This document shows positions 47,794 to 59,700 of a DNA stretch of 64,000 nucleotides, one piece after another. Numbering within the stretch: position 1 is the stretch's first letter; each line of letters begins with the position of its first letter. The notes under the pieces were generated by a model. The model did not search any database. It was not told where the DNA came from and was given only the letters and a program-made list of their open reading frames with translations. Source of the DNA: Nomia melanderi (lineage: Eukaryota > Arthropoda > Insecta > Hymenoptera > Halictidae); assembly GCF_051020985.1 (NCBI RefSeq), contig NC_135001.1, positions 20,949,896 through 21,013,895 on the forward strand, read 5' to 3'. Position numbers and translations under genes: made by a program.

Positions 47794-50700
47794 GACGCGC
47801 CTCAGCTCCTGCCTGAGGGTCTCCCGTTCGTCCCTGAGCAGCTGTATCTCCGCGATCACGCGTTCCATCTCCTTCTTGTTCGCCTCAGCCGCCTCCTGGT
47901 ACTTGGCGGTCTGCATGTGCGTCTTCTCGAGCTCCTTGGCCAGCCTGCCCGCCTCGAGCTCGACCTTGTCGCGCGCGTCGATCGCCTTCTCGAGGCTGGC
48001 CCTGAGCCGTTCTACCTCGATGCTCGCGCTCTCCGATCTGGTCTTACCGTCGGTCTGCATCAGCCTCTCCAGGCGGGCAATCTCGACGCGGAGCTTCTCG
48101 TTGCCCGCCTCCAGGGCGTCCGCTTTCGCCTTCACCTTGTCGTGACGGTCGCGTATCTTCTCGGTCTCAATTTTCGCCCGCTCGATCTCGCCGCGATTCC
48201 GTTCCTGTGCTGCGTTCGCCTTGGCCGCTTCGTCGCGCGCCCGCTCGAGCTGAAGCTGCGTCTCGTGCAGCTTCGCCTCGAGCTCCGCGTGGCTGGACTG
48301 CGTCCTCTTCAGCTCCGACTCTCGTCCCTCGAGACGCTCCCGCAGCTTATCCACCTCCTGCTGTAGCCTACTACCCTCGCTCTGCCACTTCTCCTGCTCG
48401 TACTGGTATTTACCTCGCACCCCCTCCGCACGTTCCAGATCGGCGCGCAGCCTCGAGGCGTCCTGCTCGGCCTTCCTCGCGCGCTCGAGCTCCGCCAGCG
48501 CCTTCTCCAGACGGTCGCGGAGCCGCTCCACCTCCAGCTTCGCGTATTCGTGCTCCTCCTTCTGCCGTTCTTGGCTTTCCTGGTACTTGCCGAACCTGGC
48601 CGCGTACCTCTCGCACTCCTCGCGCGCGCTCTCCGCCTCGACGCGCAGCCGTTCCGTCTCCCCCTGCGCTTTCCTGACCTCGGCCTGCTGACGGTCGTGC
48701 TTCTCGTACATTTTCTCGATCTCGACCTGCATCCGGGTCAGCTCCTCCTGCGTTTTCTCCGTGGCCGCCTGCGCCTTGTTCAGCTGAGAGTGCGCGCGGT
48801 CCAGCTCGAAGCTGATCCTCTCGTTGTCGGCGACCAGCTTGTCCCGCTCGTTCTGCAACCGGCGGACCTCGATCTGAGACTTCTCGTAACGCTCCCGCAC
48901 CATCTCCAGGTCCACCGTCAACCTCTCCAGGTTCTCCTTCGACTTCTCCTCGAGCTCCTTCGTGCGGTCCAGCTGCAGGGCCGCCCGGTCGTACAGCTCC
49001 TGCACGTGCGCGATCTCGTCTTGCGCTTTACGCGCCTCCTCGCGACTCTTCGTGGCCAGCATCTGGTGCTTGTCCGCCTCCAGCTCGAGCCTGTCCTTGT
49101 CCGCCTCCATCACCTCGATGCGGTTCTGTAGCCGGTACACCTCGCTCTGGGATCTGTTACGGACGTCATTCGCTTATTGACCATTCGTTCGATCCTCTAC
49201 GGTTTAGACTGCGCGGATGTTTACGGTAATTCATACTTTTCGTCGCTTAACTATCCAGAACGGTGCATCCTTTGCACTCAAGAGGTGGCTCTTAGTCACC
49301 ACTCGATTCGAAACAGAAATCTTATAAACTTCAACATTGAATATTAACCCCTTGTCCTACAACGAGTGAGACTCGCGATGAAAATTTTCAACATGATTCA
49401 ACAAATATGTATATTACTTGGTTCATTCGAATTCAAAGTAAATTCCTCTGTAATCAACTATTATACTTAAATGGAGACATAGGCATAACATATGTTTAGA
49501 ATTTTTCTCTTTTTCCAATAAATTATTAATGACAAAGTAGCCGTATCAGAGTTCAGACAGAAACAGACCAAGGGGTTAAATAACTCCAGAATGCATCGCT
49601 ATGTGATATATCCAAATAAAATTCCTTTGTTCCTTAATTCATTCGTGAATCACAAAAAATTAAATATTTCTGTCGAAAATCTTCCAGTTTGAAGTGTCAA
49701 ACAGTTTCCTATTCAAAATCTTTACTTCACTCCGGTTTTTGAACAAGCAAACGCTTCAAACGCGTAAACATCCGTTGTCTAAAGATAGTGTGTATACGTA
49801 AGATCGATAACTTCGAACATCGCCGATTGAGGCGAAACAAGGGGCATAGAGGAATCGCGATCGTTTACCTGTCATACTTCTCGCGCATCTTCTCGAATTC
49901 CTTGTTCGCGTTCTCTCGGTCCTCGTGCGCCTTGTTCATCGCGTTCTGTGCTTTCTCCAGCTTCTCCTTGATTATTTCGATCTCGGTCACGGCGTCGTCT
50001 CGCTCGAGCTGCCCGGACAAGCGAAACACAACGAGATAGAACGATAAACCAACTCCACGGAACGGATCGAGATACTTACCGTTACCTTCTGGTGAGAGTT
50101 GTGCACCTTCTCCCATCTCTCTTTGACCAGCTCGAGCTCCGACAACAGATTCTCCTTATCGCGTTGCAACTTCGCCGCCTGATTCTGCTGGATGTCTATC
50201 CTCTCGTGTAGCTTCTGTATTTCCTCCTGGAAGCCGTCTCGCTCCTTCTGCAGTCGTTGCATTAAGATCTGCCAGAAATTCACAATTCGAAGCGTTAAAT
50301 CACAGGAACTTGACAAACGACTTTCAACTTGAAATAAAACAACTCATAAAACAATGAGCAATTCAATAATAATGCAATCTAATAACCACACTACCGATCT
50401 TCGTTCATTCGTGAAAATTCTACAGTGTAGAATTGGAAATAAAATATCTAAAAAATAGCTTTTATATTTTCTGTGAAATTATGTTGTGTTCTCACCTGAG
50501 CTTTCTCGTATTTATCTTGCAGCCGGTTCACTTCCAGTTGAATCGTTTCTCGTTCCTTCTGTATCCTAGTCGACTGTCCGAGGGTCTTGTCCAGTTGGCT
50601 TTGCAGGTTCTCGAAATCGTAGTTCTGTTTCTCTCGTTCCATTTGCATCTGTCCGGGACAAATCGAGTTTCAGCTCCGACCGTAATCAGAATGCTTCGTC

Positions 50701-53700
50701 GTAACCAATGTTCCTTCGATGATCTACTCACTCTGCGGATCTCCGTCTGCGACTTGTCGAGTTTCTCCTGAAGCTTGTCCATCTCGCTCTGCGTCTTGTC
50801 CAACAGATTCTGCAGCTTGTCCTGCTGAAGCTGCGACTTGCCGAGGGTGGCCTGAGTACGCTCCAGTTCCTCTTGCACCTTCTCGAGGTCCGCCATCGCC
50901 TTGTCTCGTTCCGAATGCAATCGGGCTACGGACGCCTGTGCGCGATCGTACTCGTCCCGGAGACTCTCCTGTTCGCCCTGAGCGTTCTCCAATCTCGCTT
51001 TCAGCCTGTATACCTCGCCTTGACTCTTTTCCACCTTGAAGAAAGCACGGGAGCAACGTTAAAAACGGATAATTCTAGAATGAATCGCTATGTGAAATAT
51101 TGAAATAAAATTCTTTTGTTCCTTAATTTATTTGTGAATCACAAAAAATTCGTTGTTGACGATAACGTTCCCGATATTCTCCATCTTACTCGCGATTGAA
51201 TCATCTGATAACGAATAGGGTAGTTCTGGGTTAGACGGCCTGATCTAATTTAGATACTCAAAGATATATATTTTCAATTGTTTTTAACACTAAAACTACC
51301 AGAGGGGTCGAATGACCCATGTCTGATGTCTTCTTGCAATTATTAGAAAAGTAACAAATGATTGTTAGAGGGTTAACTAATGTATTCACGATAATAATAT
51401 TAATCGTGTTATCACAATTATTCATTGCACGCGATCTTTGATCTCATAATTCCAGCGAGCAAACTAGAATCGGGATGGAATTTACTAATCTCCTTTAACT
51501 TTGTAACATACCGCTACAAAATTAATCTTCGGAGACCCCCGCCGCCTTAATGGCGCCGCCATTAGGGTAACTACACGCGTGCCACCTCCGATCCGATATT
51601 AATACGCAGTCGATGTGTTCCCCGTTTATCACGTGACGCTAATTAAAATCCATTTCTCCTCCACTTAGCGCAAGCACCGCATCGTTTGTCTCGCAGTGGC
51701 CGCAATTTCGTCAACCACGCATTTTCGCGACGACCCGACACGCATGTAGACTAATAAAAACATAGAATATCCGGTAATAATTTCAAAATGACTTAAATCA
51801 TTCGTTCCGGCTAACACCCTTTGCAGGGTAAACACTTTGCACTCCGAATTTTTGCATTTTCCCTCGTTAACGTTACTTACTTTACTTGAAAACGCATTTA
51901 CTTTACTTGAAACGCATTTTAACTCTTTGCGGACGAAGATCCCTTGAACAGGAAACGTTTGGCAGAACCTAAATTATACATCGATTGCTTATTTGTTAAC
52001 ACTTAGCCAACCGAATGGGGAGATATCCCACTTTTCATTTAGCAACGTATTGCCTTTTACCCTGTTTATCTTTTCATTGAAGTGTACAATAAATGCCCTT
52101 AAACCTAGTGTTAAATACGGTTCTTGTTTTTACGAAACGTTTTCAACTAAATTGAACGAGTATAATTGAAGATAATGGAGAAGGTCGTAATTACAGATCT
52201 TTCTAGGTGGTCGCCTAAGTGTTAAGACCTTCTACCTCCGTGCAGCTAGTACTATCGATCCCCGGCGGCGAACCCTTTTTTTCACCAGCCCGTATATAAA
52301 AATAACGTCGATAAATACGAGTATCAGCTCGAACAGAAACACCGGGAGCATCCTGGAACGGGGATGGGTCGGCCGTAAGAACGCGGCCGCGCAATTTTCC
52401 GGACACTTAGCCGGCAGTTTCATTACCGGTCCGTTTCGCGCCGTCGACAAAGCCCGTAAGAACGTAGGCGTGATTGGAAATTAGATCCAATCGGCGTGCG
52501 GCGAACGCAGCGGGATCGGGGGATGGATCCGGCGGTTCGATCGCGATTAAAGCCGATTGTTCCCTCTGCTCCGGGGAGCGGAACGAACCTACCGAGCCGA
52601 TTCGATGGTCGATTAATCGCTGCGGTAAGACCTGCTTCCCATTTGTTCCACGAGGAACTGGTCCGGGACGGTTCCAGGCGTGGTCGCGCCGCGGTGGATC
52701 TTTCAGACGCTTGTCAAGGAGGAAGTATTTCCGCGCGAATTTCACGCGGATTTTCTCGTTCACCAGTCGGCCAGTGAATTCGAAGGATAATTAACCCTTT
52801 GCACTCGAAAGCTCAATGGAAATATTCAACATTTTCCTAACCTCATTAACCCCTTGCCCTATTTATTTTTCAGCTATGATTGACACAACTACTTTGCCAA
52901 TAATTTATTGAAACGAGAGACAAATTTTAAGTATATTCTATGCTTATATTTGCTTTGAATTATAGTAATTGATAATGAAAGGATAATATTTGTCACAATA
53001 ATTGACTGATATTTATATCTGTTATGTTGTGTTTGAAACCTTCACCACGAGTCTCACACGTTATTGTATAATATATAGATAAATTAAGCGACAGAGGTGT
53101 TTTATTGAAATATTTCACGTAGCGATGCAAATTTTAATTTGAGATATTAAATATTCAACTTCATAGTGTTGTATCGAGTCACGTGGTGACTGAGTCACCT
53201 CTCGAGTTCAAAGGGTTAATTCACCGTTTCCTTACTTCTTCACTAATCATAAAACCCTGGAATTCTTCAAACAATTCCAACATAGGTACTTTATTATACC
53301 CTGCTCACTGAGATTGCAGTGTAATCGTCTCGTTCTGTAACTTTTAGAATAAACTTTGTCTATCGTGCGTTTCCATTGCGTTTGCTTTACACAGTGGTCT
53401 ATCAGCGTAAGTCACGTTTGCGTTTCAAGTAGTTTAAAAGAGTATTTATCGTTAAAGCTTTCGGCTGATGAAGCAATTGGGGCACTGTCTGCAGAATAGA
53501 GTCTTAAGTACGAAAGTAGCAACATAATTGCATCATTAAACGAATGTTTAAGCAATAGAGACACTCGGAAGTTTTTCACTAGAAATATCCAACACTCTTT
53601 AATAAAATATATACGATGCTTGTTGCGACTAATGTAAATAATTTAATCGATGAATTAAAGGACAAAACTATTTTACTTTGATACTTCACAATAGCGACGC

Positions 53701-56700
53701 GTTGTGCAAAGTTTAGTGTTAAACGTCGAACTTTATAATTTTACTGTATCAAACCAAGTGAAACCAATTTAACGACAATTCACGGATAAATCAAGCGACA
53801 AAGTAATTTCATTTAAATATTTCCTATAGCGATACAAAGTTTCATTTAAAATACTAAGTATTCAATTTTATAGTTTTGCTGTATCGAACCAAGTGATGAC
53901 TGAGTGACTAAATATTTCACTATTTCATTCCCTAACGATCAGTCTGAAAAAGCCACGGGGGAGTACGCTAAATTTTAACATAAATTTTTTGTCATTAATA
54001 ATTTAACCCTTTAAAATGCTGGTCTCGTGCACCGATGTCGACCAAACGAGAAGTTCGCTGTCAGTCCCTAGAATCCACGCCGCCCAAACGAAAAGTCTAC
54101 TGTCAGTCCCAGGGACTGACGCCTTGAACGGAAAGTTCACTGTCAGTCCCTAAAAACGTCCGAGAGCCCTCGAAGAGCGCCCCGTGGAATGAACCGAGAA
54201 CGATAGCTACCTTTTCCTGAAGAGCAGCAGCCTCAGCCTTGATTCTCTCGTTGTCAGCCTGCGTCACCCTGAGTTCAGCCTGTGCCCTTCTCAGCTCGTG
54301 GATCCTGTCCATCTCCTGACTGGAGTTCAAAGTGTTCCTGCCGTAGGCGGACTGCGACCTCTCGATGTCGTGCCTGAGTCTCTCGTTCTCCAGCTCCAGC
54401 CTGGTTATCCTCTGCTTGGCGACCTCCCAGTCGGCGCCGCTGCGACCGACCTCGGACGCAGCTTTGTCAAGCTCGGCCTTGCTCTTGCCCAGCTCCGACT
54501 GCGAGCTCTCCAGCTTCGCCTCGAGCCTGTCCTTTTCTGCCTGCGCCCTCTCCAGTCGGGCACCCAGTTTCTCGACCTGTGGACAGTGTCCAGCCACGTC
54601 TCAGTTTTGGCCTAGGTGACCAGCATTTCCAGCAATTTGCTTCTACGTATAAGGAATTCCTGATCGATAGACCGTGGACTCTAAGTAGAACGACTTGCGA
54701 GAGTTCCCTCGCCTTCGTGAAGTTTCGCGATTTTTTATGGATAGGATCGAAGGGTTTTGATGAATCTCTTTGAATCGTACTGGTGTAAACAAGGTGGAGT
54801 CACTGATGCTGGAAGATTAATGTGTAGGAGGATTTTTGATGCTAAGAGATTCATTTATCGGAAGATGTACAATGGTAGGAGGTCCATCGTAGAATCTCTA
54901 GTACTAGAAGGTTAATCTGTTGTAGGATTTCTAATGCTAAAAGATTCATTTATCAGAAGGTCTACAATGGTAAGAGATCCATCGTAGAATCTCTAGTACT
55001 AGAAGATTAATCTCTAATAAAACGTTAGAAGTCCTCGTCAGCGAATTAACACTAGAACTACCGTACCAGTCAAAATGACTGGTTTCGATTTTTTTCTTCA
55101 GCAATTATTGATATCTTCGAAGCATTGAATATTCGAAATGATTTTGAAAATAGTTTCACTAGAGTACTATAACGAATATCTAAAGAAACTGAAAATAATC
55201 CATTGTTACAATTTTTATAGATTACATATCAATCGTATTAAATGCTCGGCAGTTCTAGTGTTAAAGGAAATTTGATTCTAAATATTTCACTATTTCAATC
55301 CCTAACTATGCTATGTTCTCCGAATGTTTTCTAACACTAGAACTACGTAGCAGTCAAAATGACTGGTTTCGATTTGTTTGTTTCGCAGTTATTATCTTCG
55401 AAGCATTGAATATTCGAAATGATTTTAGAAATAAATAGTTTCACTTGAGTACTATGATGAACATCCAAAGAATACATACATATCAATCGTATTAAATGCT
55501 CGGTAGTTCCAGTGTTAATCTTACATAAATCGTGCAAATTTGTAGTCCTCGGGTAATCAATATTTTCTAATTTCCTATTCCGAGTTCAAGTTAGTCGAAG
55601 AACTTTAAACGACAGAATTCCATCGAGGTAGCAAACGTCTGGTGCACCGTGCACCATGTCTAAGGGGGTTAATATCAAAGTAAACCGTGTTCCCGGGCAA
55701 GTTATACGAAAATACTCTCGAATGATTGGCAGGGGATGAGGGAAGCTCACCTCAGACTCGAGAGCGTGAATTTTCATTTTGTACTCGGCGATCTCCCTCT
55801 CGTGTAACTCCCTCTCCTCCTGCTTCTCCTGCTCCGCCCGGTCCCTCTGTTCGCGTAATTGCGCCATTTGCTTCTCCTTATCTCCTATCGCCTCCTCGAG
55901 GCTACTGAGCGCACCTTCGCTGCTGCAGTTGTGCGCCTGCATCGCAGTCAGCCGTGCCCTGGCCATGTCGACCTGGTTGTCCTTCTCCTTCAGCAGATCC
56001 TCCAGGTTCTCGATCTGTCAAGTTACAACCACTTCGCCGTGAGCGCTCGTCCTCGATCGCTTACGGTTAAGACGATCAGAATGGGAACTGTCGGGTAGCG
56101 AACACTTTTTGGGAACGATAAGCGTTAACCGCTTGGCTTGGAATTTAACCCCTTAACTTGTACGCTAAACAGGCCAAACTGTGAAAATAATGTGAAAGTA
56201 AAGAAAAAAAAATCGTTTTATTGATATTTATCATTCACATGGGATTGCAAGCTATAACACTTATTTATTCAAGAATAAAATATAGCCATTTCTATGGAAC
56301 AAAAGCGCAGTATATCAAAATTGATTCTTTTCGGCCGGTTTTTTTCAAAAAAACTGTGCGTTAAGGGGTTAATCTACGCGAATTTAACTTGTTAGCTGTG
56401 GAATTTAGTTTTCAGAAACTGACTAATGAGAAAGTATATATAAATTAAGAGACAAAGTTGTTTTAGTGGAATATTTCATGTACTGAAAGTTTTTCACCAG
56501 ATGGTCGACGTTCTTTGAAACTGACTAATGAGAAAATATGTATAAATTAACCTGTTAACTGTGGAATTTACTTTCAAAAACCTCTCGTTCTATGTGCAAT
56601 AAAATGAAAAATGGAGCGTGTACTCGTCGAACGCAGGACAAATGCGCTTAGAGTATATTTTAATGAACGACCAAAGCAGAACAAAGAATTACATGTTTAT

Positions 56701-59700
56701 CTGAAGAAATAAAGAATTCATCGTTGAAAGAGTTAGTATCGTTTCAAGCTTCAAGACGACGTGTATACTCGTCAGACACAGTTAACTGGTTAACTTTGCA
56801 ATGTTGAGGACACAGTGTCCTCGATGAAATAATAAATGTATTCTAGTTTCGTCGTGATTATACAAGGAAAATGTAAAATACGTTGAAATGATTTTTCTGA
56901 ATTTTAGCCAGTCACGAGAGTCATTCCAAGCTAAGTGGTTAGTGGTTTGAGGCAGTTTTTCAATGATTTAGTTAATGTTTATTATATTTGGATAATATCG
57001 ATTAGTAATGTTAATTGTTAGTAATGTAACAGGATTGTTAATAAAGTATCTTTAAAGTTTCCAACTTGCATTTTCATCGATTATTACAGGGACGTCGAAT
57101 CGATGAAGAATGAAAGTTTCACAAAAAGGATAAAAAGCGTCGAAAAGCTGCATGGAGGATTGGAAATTCTTGATGACAATAGTAGGTTAATGACACTTCC
57201 ATCAGGATTGGAATCTGCGTTTATTACGTGAATTCTCACTTACCTGCCAGCTCGTCATTAATCTTCCCAGACATCATTCGCAACATTTACACAACTATTC
57301 TCACGGTAACAGCAACTAATAATCAACGGTCACTGCAGGAAAGAACAAAAACGTGAAAGAAACGTTCCCCGATGCAGCGTCGGAAGGAAAAGAAAATAAT
57401 CACGAAGCGGTGGTTCGTTCGGTTCGGCGCACCGACGATCGATGAAGGTTCGAAAAGGATCTGAGTAAAGGAACGGTCTGGGTCCATCATCGATCATCGC
57501 TGGAAAGACGAACGAACGTGAATTGCGTGTGCATTGGTACGAAAATAAAGGCAGAGTAACGAAAATCAATGAAAAATCACGCAAATTAAGGTTGTGAACG
57601 GCTTTATTGAATAAAACATGAATACATAGGGGGGGAAAAGAACTGGCCAACTAAAGGTGAGCGAACTTAAAGGATGACGTGTGCGGGGTTTGTACATCAG
57701 CGATTACATCGACTACGAAAAGTGCGCGCGAACGAAACATAATTAGAACAAAAATTCCGTCTCACTCATACCAGTCGACCGCATCGTGCGAGCGCTCGCT
57801 AAAGTGCTTCGACCCCGGGGCTGGCTGGCTAATTAATCGTCGGGCGAAAACCACTTTCGACTAAGCTGAATTAATGAACGGGGGATCAGAGAGACCGGTG
57901 ACGATTACGCTTCTTTCGCGGCGCGTGCTGATGACGCGGCTCGATTAAATTCGGTTTTAGCCAGCCCGGTCGAACTTTACTCTATATACCTTTCCATTTC
58001 TCCTTTCTTCGGTCGCGGCGCCTCCTTTGCCAATTAAGGGACTCGAGGCGCCGGTAATTGTCACACGGAATTAATCGACCGACGCTTAATCGCTTCTAGG
58101 GGTGGCTACTTACGGGATATTTACTCGAATTTGGCGATTCGAGGGGAATACTTGTGGATGGAAAGGGAAGAATCGTAAGTTGTAGGTTTCTCTTGTTTAG
58201 AAATAGATCGGTTTGAAATTTGGAAGGAATTGAAACGTTACTTTAGACATAGATGAATTTGGTAGCTCGTGGAAATGAAAGTATTACAAAATTGAACCAT
58301 TCAGATAGTATTGAATAGGAAAATAAAATATTTCAAGTGTCGTTTAATAGAAAAATGAAATATTTCAAATCCTTTAATAGAAAAATAAAATATTTCAAGT
58401 TTCGTTTAATAGAACATGAAATATTTCAAGTCGTTTAATCAAAAAATGAAATATTTCACGTCGTTTAATAGAAAAATGAAATATTTCAAGTCGTTTAATC
58501 AAAAAATGAAATATTTCAAGTCGTTTAACAGAAAAATGAAATATTTCAAATCCTTTAATAGAAAAATAAAATATTTCAAGTTTCGTTTAATAGAACATGA
58601 AATATTTCAACTATCCTTTAATAGAAAAATGAAATACTTCAGACATTAAACAAAAAGATAAAATATTCCAATTGCCATTACAAGGCTTGACAAAATCATC
58701 TCCTTCCCAGAAGCAGATGCGCATTTCTCTTTGACGTCCCGATTGCGTAGAAAATTAGAAATGTATTTTTCAACTCACGATCCGCGTTCCCCTCGCGCGA
58801 GGGACCGAACGAAGGGTGAGTCCCTCGTCCGGCGCGAACAATCGTCAAGGTCCGTGAGAACCGGGGATAACTGCGAAGTTCGATGATCGACGCCGCGAAG
58901 AATACCCCCGGTAGATATAAACGCTCGTTGACGCATGTTTAACCCGTAATTGGGGCGAGTGTTCGTGATTGATGAAAGTTTCATTTACACCGGTGTCCAT
59001 TACACCGGCGCACGGTTCAGCCATTCATTTTCTTGGCACAATAACTCGCTGCAAAGTTATCCCCGCTCGGCACGGACCAATCGATACAAAGGAAAAAGGG
59101 GGATGAACGGGTGACAAGTTGAGATAGCGACCCCTAAATAAATCCAGCGCGGAGAGCCAGAATTAGACGAAACGTAATCCGACTGCACGTGACTGTAATG
59201 ACTCGAATGTAATTGTTAACCGGAAGAATTGCCTTCTGTTATCGACAGCTATCCGATTCATCTAAATTGCCGTTCAAATGATAGACGTCAATTACAGGAA
59301 GCGCCTCGCGAGGTTCACGTTTCTCTGAATTCTGACGGTGTCCGCGTTGTCTGAGGATCGGCCATTGAAGACCGGCTACTGGAACGATTGAAAAATTCAA
59401 AGAGCACTCACCTTACGCTGAAGCACGCTGATCTTCCTGTCCTTGATGTCCATGTGATCCTTGAGCTCGGTCAGCTCCGTGTTGATGCGGTTCCGTTCCT
59501 GTTGCGCCTGCATCGCCGCCTGCGTCTTCTTCTCGATCATCCGGTTCTTCTCCTCGAGCCTCTGTCGCATTTCCTCCACCTGGGACACACACACACACAT
59601 ACACACGTGAACATTATGCGCCAAGTGACTTTGACGTCCCCGCATCGCGCGCGATGCCACGCATGCACGCGACCACGGACAGTCCAAGCGAGAGCAGGAC

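Larger units (their letters stand above)
49154..49868 (-). other. Bruchpilot intron largely made of nested TTAA elements
   Basis: Intron between exons 50008-49869 and 49153-46915. A decayed element occupies about 49265-49704, with a younger one inside it at 49344-49579. Confidence 0.65.
51035..54210 (-). other. Bruchpilot intron, 3.2 kb, rich in TTAA elements
   Basis: Intron between exons 54576-54211 and 51034-50732. It contains TTAA ends or elements at 51284, 51919, 51996-52114, 52791-53219 (nested) and 54002, two decayed partial copies at 53566-53920, and a minisatellite at 54045-54155. No exon was seen, including in the GC-rich part at 52200-52780. Confidence 0.6.
54577..55750 (-). other. 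Bruchpilot intron with a 95-bp duplication and two TTAA elements
   Basis: Intron between exons 56014-55751 and 54576-54211. Contents are the duplication at 54806-55016 and elements at 55046-55264 and 55331-55518. No exon seen. Confidence 0.65.
56015..59411 (-). other. Bruchpilot intron, 3.4 kb
   Basis: Intron between exons 59579-59412 and 56014-55751. It holds a cluster of TTAA elements (56145-56940) and the AAATGAAATATTTCAAGTCG-type minisatellite (58318-58660). GC-richer DNA at 57350-58100 and 58770-59110 shows no exon. Confidence 0.6.

Noticed and set aside
48550..49131. Long plus-strand frames rich in Leu, Arg and Val opposite the giant bruchpilot exon
   Set aside because: They are antisense shadows of a Glu/Lys/Gln-rich coiled coil; the minus frame matches ELKS/BRP and has splice sites.
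58416..58649. Frame repeating MKYFKSFN
   Set aside because: Translation of the AT-rich minisatellite; no other coding signal.
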